NCBI GenBank assembly: GCA_030642635.1
Contig: DAOWNK010000047.1
Coordinates: 1 to 15,337, forward strand
Direction: 5' to 3'
Source of the DNA: Pirellulales bacterium
GTDB lineage: Bacteria; Planctomycetota; Planctomycetia; Pirellulales; Thermoguttaceae
DNA: 15,337 nt
In this document: positions 1 to 5,875 of the stretch, piece after piece
Layout of the letters: each line of letters begins with the position of its first letter
Numbering within the stretch: position 1 is the stretch's first letter
Notes under the pieces: generated by a model
What the model was told of the DNA's origin: nothing
Seen by the model: only the letters and a program-made list of their open reading frames with translations
Databases searched by the model: none
Program-made: the position numbers and the translations under genes

Positions 1-129
1 ATGCTTCGAGAGGAAACAGATGCCTGGGCGACAGACAGCAACGATAAGCAAAGAGGAGTCGACTGGCAATTCACTATCGAAAATGCCAGACACAAACTGA
101 AGTCCCTGTACCCTAAAATTAAAAATTGA
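1..129 (+). CDS. IS630-family transposase, C-terminal end (partial)
   Basis: The frame is open from the left window edge to a TGA at 127-129 and encodes 42 residues. The segment VDWQFTIENARHKLKSLYP resembles the conserved tail of IS630-type DDE transposases as I remember that family (a WxFTxxxARxKLxxLYP pattern). The DDE catalytic domain would lie to the left, so the ATG at position 1 is probably internal. The gene ends only 58 bp before rnfB and points the same way, so the element may have inserted just upstream of rnfB and cut it off from an upstream operon. No terminal inverted repeat could be identified. Family assignment is by motif memory only. Confidence 0.65.
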   Translation: MLREETDAWATDSNDKQRGVDWQFTIENARHKLKSLYPKIKN

Positions 130-139
130 CAAAGCACTA

Positions 140-180
140 GCCCCTAATCCCTAATCCCTAATCCCTAATCTCTAATCCCT
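140..180. repeat. Short tandem heptamer repeat (CCCTAAT)n
   Basis: About five tandem copies of a 7-bp unit CCCTAAT, with one copy changed to TCTAAT. The array ends a few bases before the rnfB start codon and occupies the place where a ribosome binding site would be. It resembles the short tandemly repeated repetitive (STRR) heptamers known from cyanobacteria. A related array lies at 12762-12792 inside an RHS gene. Confidence 0.85.
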
Positions 181-187
181 TCCCCCC

Positions 188-1096
188 ATGCTCACCACCG
201 TCACCATAACCCTTGCCGCCGTTACACTAACGCTGCTGGCGATCGCCATGGCGTACGTGCTGGGCTGGGCGAACGTAGCGTTCCACGTCCACGTCGATCC
301 GAAGGTCGAGGCGATCATCGACGCACTGCCGGGCGCCAACTGCGGCGGGTGTGGGTTCGTCGGCTGCTCGGAATACGCCGAAGCGGTGGCCGCCGGCCGG
401 GCCAGTGTCGATCTGTGCGCACCAGGCGGGGCCGATTGCGCAAACCACCTGGCGGAACTCATGGGCGTGGCGATTGGTGAAAGCCTGCCGTATCGGGCGG
501 TCGTCTGCTGCGCGGCCGACGAGGATCAGCGATTGCAGCGCGCACCGTACCATGGCGAGCAGACCTGTGCGGCGGCCAACCTGGTTTCCGGCGTGCAGGG
601 TTGCACCTTCGGGTGCTTGGGATTGGGCGATTGTGTCAGGGTGTGCAACTACGACGCCATACACATCGTCCGCGGCCTGGCCACGGTCGATTACCACAAG
701 TGCATCGGCTGCAAGGCCTGTGCGGAGGTCTGCCCTCGCAATATCATCACCATGGTCCCGTTCAAGGCCGAACGGATGGTGGTCATCGCCTGCTCCAACC
801 TGGACATGGGATCCGACGTAAAGAAAGTTTGCGAAGTTGGGTGCATCGGCTGCCAGGCGTGTGTTCGCAAGGCAGAGTTAATCTCGATGAGCGGCAACCT
901 GCCGGTGATCGACTACGACCGTTACCAGTCGGACGACCACTTTGCAGCAGCCCGGGCGAAATGCCCACAGGGGATCATCATCGACGTGGGCAAGCCGACC
1001 GCAAAGGACCTTGCCGCCGTGGCAGACGAGGAACTGCCCGAGTGGATCGAGGCAGATTTCAAGACGACCGTCGATCGGACGGAGTGGCGTGGATAG
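188..1096 (+). CDS. rnfB: Ion-translocating ferredoxin:NAD oxidoreductase subunit RnfB
   Basis: RnfB is the membrane-anchored iron-sulfur subunit of the Rnf complex. It takes electrons from ferredoxin and feeds the flavin subunits that drive Na+ or H+ transport. The 302-residue protein starts with a membrane anchor (about residues 3-28). The RnfB-type [4Fe-4S] domain follows, with NCGGCGFVGC and Cys52, 55, 60 and 77. Ferredoxin-like cysteine sets come next: Cys139/143/149/153, then CIGCKACAEVCP (172, 175, 178, 182), CIGCQACV (219, 222, 225) and a last CP at 259. Length and order are normal for the long form of RnfB. The ATG at 188 is the only start that keeps the anchor whole, but a heptamer array occupies its leader and no Shine-Dalgarno is visible. 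No other rnf gene is in the window; apbE follows convergently. Confidence 0.93.
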   Translation: MLTTVTITLAAVTLTLLAIAMAYVLGWANVAFHVHVDPKVEAIIDALPGANCGGCGFVGCSEYAEAVAAGRASVDLCAPGGADCANHLAELMGVAIGESLPYRAVVCCAADEDQRLQRAPYHGEQTCAAANLVSGVQGCTFGCLGLGDCVRVCNYDAIHIVRGLATVDYHKCIGCKACAEVCPRNIITMVPFKAERMVVIACSNLDMGSDVKKVCEVGCIGCQACVRKAELISMSGNLPVIDYDRYQSDDHFAAARAKCPQGIIIDVGKPTAKDLAAVADEELPEWIEADFKTTVDRTEWRG

Positions 1097-1112
1097 TCAA
1101 TCCAAAACAAAC

Positions 1113-1263
1113 ACACCACGGAGTCACGGAATACACGGAGAGGAGAGAGGAGTGAAAAGAGAAGAGAGAAGTGTTGCCAATAGTTTCTCTCTCTTCCCTT
1201 TTCTCTCTTCCCTTTTCTCTCTTCATTCTTCTCTCTTCATTCTTCTTCGTACCTCCGTGGTGT
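1113..1263. repeat. Inverted-repeat element with purine/pyrimidine tandem interior
   Basis: Terminal arms ACACCACGGAG (1113-1123) and CTCCGTGGTGT (1253-1263) are perfect inverted copies. The interior is a purine-rich stretch (about 1139-1173) facing a pyrimidine-rich stretch built of repeated TCTCTCTTCCCTT and TCTCTCTTCATTC units (about 1183-1245), so the element can fold into a long imperfect hairpin. It lies between the convergent rnfB and apbE and may act as a bidirectional terminator. The right arm encodes the last codons and stop of apbE. Confidence 0.8.
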
Positions 1264-2379
1264 ACTTATCGTTGTCATAGTCGGCTTTTTCATCAACCGG
1301 CGAAACCCCGGCGTGCAGTGGATTTTCGGATCGTCCTTCGTGCCTGTAACCGTCATGGCTTCTACGCCGTGCGGCATCAGATCGAATCCTGCCGGTCCCA
1401 ACACGCTAAGCGCGGTCGCCCAAATGTCGGCAGTCACCGCATCGGCGGCTACTACCGTTGCCGAGTGTGTCACATCGGCCGGCTGCCCGGTCCGCGGGTC
1501 GATGATATGGCTGTAGCGTCGGCCGGCGAGTTGGCTGAACCGTGCGTAGTTGCCGCTGGTGCAAACCGCACCGCCGTTAGGTAAACGCAGTCGGGCAAGG
1601 CGACCGGCATCGAATGGATCCTTTATGTCCACTTTCCAGCTTTCGCCCGACGGCGGCCGGCCGAAGCAGACTATGTCGCCGCCGACCTCGACCAGCCCGC
1701 CGGCAAGTTCCGCACGTCGCAGCACGTCGGCGGCCTGCTCGATGGCGTATCCCTTGGCGATCCCACCCAAATCGACGCGGACCGTGTCGGCAAGCTTTAC
1801 TGCGCCGGAGTCGGTAAGTCGGATCAAATCCCAATTGGACTCGGTCCTGGCCCGATCCAACTCGGCCCGGGTCGGCACGGCGCCGCGCCGCGGCGCCGTG
1901 CGCCACAGCTCGATAATCGGACGGCAGGTAACGTCGAACGCACCGTTGGTCTGCATGAAGGCATCGTGTGCGGTGTGCAGCACGTGCAGGCTTTCCGCCG
2001 GTAGCGGCACGTGTCGGTCGGCCGCCGCCGCGTTGAACCGGCCAAGCTCCGAGTCGTCCAGCCAGGTGCTCAGTAGTGCCTCGGCGTTGCGTAGTGCGGC
2101 TTCGGCCCGGCGCAGGAATTTTTCGGCATATGCTCGGCGGCCGGGTTCAACAGTTGCGGCAATCGAGCAATCGGTTCCCATTACGGCGGTGCAATGCCGC
2201 ACGACGGCGAGCAGTTTTTGCCCGCGTTTGTCGGATGTCTTCCACAATCCCACGCCAGTCAGTACGATGACCGCAATGATAACCAGTTTAGCCGCCGCGT
2301 CCACGTGGCGTTTGTAACGTTTAGCCGCCGCGTCCTCGCGGCGTTGATAACGTTCTTGTGTCAATCGACTGTGAATCAT
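1237..2379 (-). CDS. apbE: FAD:protein FMN transferase (ApbE)
   Basis: ApbE uses FAD to link FMN covalently to Ser/Thr of extracytoplasmic flavoproteins such as RnfG and RnfD, so it matches the neighbouring rnfB. Visible family motifs are AVMGTDC (65-71), STWLDDSELGRFN (104-116), AFDVTCRPIIELW (147-159), DLGGIAKGYAIE (203-214), VEVGGDI (230-236), CTSGNYARF (273-281), HIIDPRTGQPA (291-301) and the Mg-binding ADAVTADIWATALSVLG (312-328). A single hydrophobic anchor (about 32-46) puts the enzyme outside the cytoplasm. Residues about 14-31 (REDAAAK, then VDAAAKL) are translated from two REP-like hairpins, and the last residues TPRRYEEE come from the 1113-1263 repeat. The ATG at 2379 overlaps the start of the divergent transposase. 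A GTG at residue 26 is an alternative start that would remove most of the REP-derived leader. Confidence 0.93.
   Translation of the reverse strand: MIHSRLTQERYQRREDAAAKRYKRHVDAAAKLVIIAVIVLTGVGLWKTSDKRGQKLLAVVRHCTAVMGTDCSIAATVEPGRRAYAEKFLRRAEAALRNAEALLSTWLDDSELGRFNAAAADRHVPLPAESLHVLHTAHDAFMQTNGAFDVTCRPIIELWRTAPRRGAVPTRAELDRARTESNWDLIRLTDSGAVKLADTVRVDLGGIAKGYAIEQAADVLRRAELAGGLVEVGGDIVCFGRPPSGESWKVDIKDPFDAGRLARLRLPNGGAVCTSGNYARFSQLAGRRYSHIIDPRTGQPADVTHSATVVAADAVTADIWATALSVLGPAGFDLMPHGVEAMTVTGTKDDPKIHCTPGFRRLMKKPTMTTISTPRRYEEE
2289..2347. repeat. REP-like hairpin pair, left flank of the RAYT gene
   Basis: Two tandem units of the form TTAGCCGCCGCG-TCCT-CGCGGCGTT. Each folds as CGCCGCG / CGCGGCG around a 4-nt loop; the outer unit has a G-T wobble (CGTGGCG). 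The units lie inside the 5' coding end of apbE on the opposite strand. They are the inverted counterpart of the pair at 2997-3055. Confidence 0.88.
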
Positions 2380-2390
2380 ACAATCACCAC

Positions 2391-2984
2391 ATGGTTATCG
2401 GCTATCATATCATTATCGGTGCATACGGGTTTTGGCTGCCTAATGATCCACGTGGATCGTGGTCCTCAGAAGTCTGGGCCAAGCATCTTCGGCAATTTGG
2501 CCGGGCGACCAAGGTCGACACACGACACTCGCTGGCACATCGCGAACACGATCATACAAAACGGCTCAAAGCAAAGCAACGGCTTAAATATCCACCTGTT
2601 CGATTTACCGGTGTACAAGCCCGTGCGGTCGGAAGGGGATTTGCTAAAAGCATTGCAGAGTTGAGTTTGAATGTTTACGCCTGTGTAATCATGCCGGATC
2701 ACGTCCATTTGGCAACCGGTCGATATCAGAGTAAGGCCGAATATATTGCAGGATATCTCAAGCGAGCAGGCACACAACGGTTGAGTATCGAAAGGCTGCA
2801 CCCGATGGAAAAATACCAACGTCCGGACGGCCGAGTACCAACACCCTGGGCAAAGAGCGGATGGTTTGTGTATCTGAATACACCAAACGAGATGCGTAAT
2901 TGTATTCGCTATGTTGAGGAAAACCCGATCAAGGAAGGGTTGCCGCGCCAGCGGTGGTCATTTGTGGAACCGTATGAACCGTGA
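2391..2984 (+). CDS. REP-associated tyrosine transposase (RAYT, Y1/HUH single-strand transposase)
   Basis: This 197-residue protein belongs to the IS200/TnpA-REP-like group of Y1 transposases, which nick single-stranded REP hairpins. The N-terminus GYHIIIGAYGFWLPNDPRGS is typical of the planctomycete-type subfamily. The HUH metal site is MPDHVHLA (His104, His106). The likely catalytic tyrosine is Tyr174 in RYVEENPIKEGL, the same context as the Y-x-x-x-NP motif of Escherichia coli TnpA-REP. ATG 2391 is preferred over the upstream GTG at 2358 because the family usually begins with this MxxxYHxxxG pattern and the longer version overlaps apbE. No frameshift is seen, so the enzyme may be active. 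Paired inverted REP hairpins flank the gene. Confidence 0.9.
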   Translation: MVIGYHIIIGAYGFWLPNDPRGSWSSEVWAKHLRQFGRATKVDTRHSLAHREHDHTKRLKAKQRLKYPPVRFTGVQARAVGRGFAKSIAELSLNVYACVIMPDHVHLATGRYQSKAEYIAGYLKRAGTQRLSIERLHPMEKYQRPDGRVPTPWAKSGWFVYLNTPNEMRNCIRYVEENPIKEGLPRQRWSFVEPYEP

Positions 2985-2996
2985 TTATAGTTGACA

Positions 2997-3055
2997 ACGC
3001 CGCGAGGACGCGGCGGCTAAACGTTATTAACGCCGCGAGGACGCGGCGGCTAAAC
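2997..3055. repeat. REP-like hairpin pair, right flank of the RAYT gene
   Basis: Two tandem units AACGCCGCGAGGACGCGGCG followed by GCTAAAC, separated by GTTATT. Each has a 7-bp stem CGCCGCG / CGCGGCG with loop AGGA. They are the reverse complement of the pair at 2289-2347, so the transposase gene is bracketed by inverted pairs. The pair lies directly upstream of the next membrane-protein gene. Confidence 0.9.
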
Positions 3056-3093
3056 AATAACGCCCCCTTTTGCCGAATAACCTTGATAACACC

Positions 3094-5754
3094 ATGCTGA
3101 CCGATGCATTATACGACGAAGAGCACACCGTAGTACCGGCCAGGGCGATTGTGACGCTGCTGGCCGGCATGGCCGCGGCGTGGCTTGCCGCCGACTCGGC
3201 CGGGCTGATGGCACATTCCTTCCGCCACGCGGCGACCTGGCTCGCCATGATTACGGCCGTTGTGGCGGCATGGCCGACGGGGAGGCCGCCAATCGGCAGG
3301 TGGATCGTACTCGCAGTCGCCGTGCCGGCGGCCGCAATCATGACCGCATCGAACGTGCCGGTGGTCAATATACTGGCGGTAGCCGTGGTCCTGGCGGCGT
3401 TGGCGCACCTGCAAACAGGACTTAACGGCCGGGTGGCCCTCATTACGGCGACGGCCGTTACCGTGCTGGGCATCTTCCGGCTGGCGTATGGCTCGATACC
3501 GGTGGTTTGGCTTGCGGCAAATGCAATCGGTCGGGCGATGGGCTACGCGGCTGGCATGATCACAGGCGAGCCGCTATGGATCGGCGCCACAATGGCCGGC
3601 ATCGACTTCCTGGTTCTGACGGCGGCCTTGGCGGCCGGTTGGTTGATATGCACCGCTGCACCGCGACGTGGTCGGGCGATATACGCCGCCGTGGCGATCC
3701 TGCTCGGACAGATGCTCTACCTGATTGTACTGGCGTTCTCGTGCAAGCTGGCCGCCGCGCTGCCCGAGGTGGTCCTGCCGCTGCAAAGCGATAAAGAGCA
3801 ACTTGGGGCTTGGGCATTAAGCAACGCAGTGCGCACGCTGCTGCCGTGGAATCTGCCCGTGCTGGCCGGGATCGTGCAGGCGACGATTGTCGCGGTGATG
3901 TTCCGCTGGGCGGACTGGCTACCGGTGGTTGAACCGGAGCCGGAGGAGGAAACCAAGGAAGAGGACGAGGAAGAGATTACAGGCCGTGAATTTACGATCG
4001 ACGCCATGCTGCATTTCGCCCCGGTGTTGCTTGCCGTCGCAGTGCCGCTTGCAGTGGTGCTCGCCCCGAGCCGATCCGACCTTAGCGGCAAGACGATAGT
4101 CGCCTACGAGCAAGGTTACCTCGACTGGCTCAAGCCGGAGCACGACGGCGAGTCTTCCGGCACCTACGGCATGTTGCCGGCACTGGTCAAGAGTCTCGGC
4201 GGGCGGTTCGTCGCCTCGGACGAACTCTCCGAGCAAGACCTTGCCCAGGCCGACGTGTTGCTGCTGCTGCATCCGAACCGGCCGTGGCCTGCGGACCGGC
4301 TGGAGCGTGTTTGGCGGTTCGTCCGCAACGGCGGGTCGCTGCTGCTGGCTGCCGGACCGAGAGCCGTTGAAGTTGACGGGAATTTCAGCAGCAGCTTTAA
4401 CGAGGTGCTCCGGCCGACCGCCATGCAAGTCCGCAACGACGTGGCCGTCTCGAAAACGAACAACTGGGAAGGTGCGTGCGAGTTGCTCTCGCATCCGGCA
4501 ACCGCCGGTCTGGGGAGCCTGCGCAACCGCTTTGCCTTGATCTCCGGTTCGTCGATCCGCACACACCTGCCGGCCGCGCCGTTGCTGGTCGGACGTTGGG
4601 CGTTCAGCGATCCGGGCAGCGACGCGACTGCCGGCTGGGTTGCGGAGTATACGCCGGGCGAAAAGCTGGGCGACCTGGTGCTGGCTGCCGAACAGCGCTT
4701 CGGCCGTGGGCGAATCGTCGTCACCGGCGACGCCTCCTGTCTGCACAACGACATGATCGCCGGTTCATATATGTTTACCGGTCGGCTGCTTGGATACCTT
4801 GCCAACAAATCGTGCTCTCCGCAGACGTGGTGGCGAGGGCTGCTGGGACTGCTGGCCATTGTCGCACTTGTAGCGATTCTCTCCTGGCGGGCACAACCGA
4901 TGCGGACAATCGCCGCCGCCGTGGTGCTGGCCGTCTCGTTTGTCTGCTGCCAGGCGACCGGGCGCCATGCAAGCCGCGTCTTACCGGATGGTGCCACGGC
5001 CGTGTCGGCCGTGCCCTTGCGAAAACACGGGCAATATGCCCGTGGCACACGTAAAACAAAATACAACCTGGCCTATATCGACGCCTCGCACATTGAGGCA
5101 TTTGGCAGCGAGGCGTGGCGCGACGACGGCATCGCCGGGTTGGCGCGCACGCTGATGCGCAACGGCTACCTGCCGCTCCTGTTGCCCGAGTTGACCACCG
5201 AGCGTTTGGAGCGGGCGGGCTCGTTGATCTCGATCGCACCGGCCCGGCCGTTCTCACCCGACGAGCGAGCGGTCGTCCGAAAGTTTGTAGAGGACGGCGG
5301 AGCGTTTATCGTCATGGTCGGATCGGAAGAGTCTGCGTCCAGCCGGCGGCTTCTGGCGGAGTTCGGCTTCTACATACCGCCGATGAACGTTCCGCCGACC
5401 GATGAGACCAAGGAGGCCGAACCGCTCGGACTCGGCGCATTCCGCCAAACATACGTCGACACCGACGATAGCCGTGGGTACATGCAAACCTATGCGGCTT
5501 GGGAGATCGAATGCGGCGAGCCGAACGCCGAACAACTGATGTTGTGGGCGGATGACAAGACTCAGCGGCCGTTTGTCATCAGCCGTCGGATCGGCGGCGG
5601 CTCCGTAACGGTAATCGGCGATACGTGCTTTGCGATGAACAAGAACCTCGAATCGGCCGACTACAAGATGCAGGAGAACGTCAACTTCTGGCGTTGGCTG
5701 CTCGGGAAAGTAACAGACCGGCCGGCATGGGCGCCGCCGAAACTTCAACCATAA
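3094..5754 (+). CDS. Large membrane protein: multi-helix N-terminus plus two GATase-like domains (first paralogue)
   Basis: I do not recognise a named gene. The 886-residue protein has about eight or nine N-terminal helices (17-272), an acidic loop (EPEEETKEEDEEE, 281-293) and a helix at about 305-325. Next is a Rossmann/GATase-like domain (332-570) with the pattern DVLLLLHP...FVRNGGSLLLAAGP. Helices at 580-620 precede a second such domain (655-870) with FVEDGGAFIVMVG and GGGSVTVIGD. Neither domain shows a nucleophilic elbow cysteine, so they look like binding or sensing modules of the DUF4350/GldG kind. The helical block aligns by eye with that of the next gene, but positions matching its candidate Cys, Arg and His are different here. 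ATG 3094 is preferred over TTG 3070; no clear ribosome binding site. A palindromic element is inserted in frame at 4991-5050. Confidence 0.75.
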   Translation: MLTDALYDEEHTVVPARAIVTLLAGMAAAWLAADSAGLMAHSFRHAATWLAMITAVVAAWPTGRPPIGRWIVLAVAVPAAAIMTASNVPVVNILAVAVVLAALAHLQTGLNGRVALITATAVTVLGIFRLAYGSIPVVWLAANAIGRAMGYAAGMITGEPLWIGATMAGIDFLVLTAALAAGWLICTAAPRRGRAIYAAVAILLGQMLYLIVLAFSCKLAAALPEVVLPLQSDKEQLGAWALSNAVRTLLPWNLPVLAGIVQATIVAVMFRWADWLPVVEPEPEEETKEEDEEEITGREFTIDAMLHFAPVLLAVAVPLAVVLAPSRSDLSGKTIVAYEQGYLDWLKPEHDGESSGTYGMLPALVKSLGGRFVASDELSEQDLAQADVLLLLHPNRPWPADRLERVWRFVRNGGSLLLAAGPRAVEVDGNFSSSFNEVLRPTAMQVRNDVAVSKTNNWEGACELLSHPATAGLGSLRNRFALISGSSIRTHLPAAPLLVGRWAFSDPGSDATAGWVAEYTPGEKLGDLVLAAEQRFGRGRIVVTGDASCLHNDMIAGSYMFTGRLLGYLANKSCSPQTWWRGLLGLLAIVALVAILSWRAQPMRTIAAAVVLAVSFVCCQATGRHASRVLPDGATAVSAVPLRKHGQYARGTRKTKYNLAYIDASHIEAFGSEAWRDDGIAGLARTLMRNGYLPLLLPELTTERLERAGSLISIAPARPFSPDERAVVRKFVEDGGAFIVMVGSEESASSRRLLAEFGFYIPPMNVPPTDETKEAEPLGLGAFRQTYVDTDDSRGYMQTYAAWEIECGEPNAEQLMLWADDKTQRPFVISRRIGGGSVTVIGDTCFAMNKNLESADYKMQENVNFWRWLLGKVTDRPAWAPPKLQP
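4991..5050. repeat. 60-bp palindromic element inside a coding sequence
   Basis: Bounded by GTGCCACGG and CCCGTGGCAC (9-bp inverted ends). It contains the perfect palindrome CACGGCCGTG and a second hairpin ACGGGCA-ATA-TGCCCGT. Translated in frame it adds about 20 residues (GATAVSAVPLRKHGQYARGT, residues 633-652) between a membrane helix and the second GATase-like domain. Confidence 0.8.
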
Positions 5755-5830
5755 AGCCGCGACCGGTGGTCGCGCCAATGCCACCGGTAGTTTAACAAGA
5801 TGGGGCGCGACCACTGGTCGCGGCTTTATG
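5750..5830. repeat. 80-bp inverted-repeat element, intergenic copy
   Basis: Arms ATAAAGCCGCGACC...GGTCGCGCC and GGCGCGACCA...GGTCGCGGCTTTAT form a long imperfect inverted repeat around a short AT-richer centre. The TAA stop of the upstream gene (5752-5754) lies within the left arm. The element could act as a transcriptional or mRNA-end structure between the two paralogues. A second copy is at 6716-6797. Confidence 0.88.
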
Positions 5831-5875
5831 GATTTTAATTCCCGAACACCACCAATTGACTCGCAGGATTTACAC

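Noticed and set aside
1139..1250. Possible CRISPR-like array in the repeated TCTCTCTTC tract
   Set aside because: Units are contiguous and degenerate, with no spacers; it is the interior of an inverted-repeat element.
1550..2317. A 255-codon + strand open frame
   Set aside because: It lies wholly antisense to apbE, whose protein motifs are unambiguous.
2358..2390. GTG 2358 as the start of the transposase
   Set aside because: It would add 11 residues overlapping the apbE start and atypical for the family; ATG 2391 fits the usual N-terminus.
4164..5066. A 300-codon - strand open frame
   Set aside because: Antisense to the first large membrane protein, with an Arg/Ser/Pro-rich random-looking translation.
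5828..5875. ATG 5828 as the start of the second membrane protein
   Set aside because: It lies in the end of the repeat element; ATG 5876 has CAGGA 7 nt upstream and starts directly with a membrane helix.
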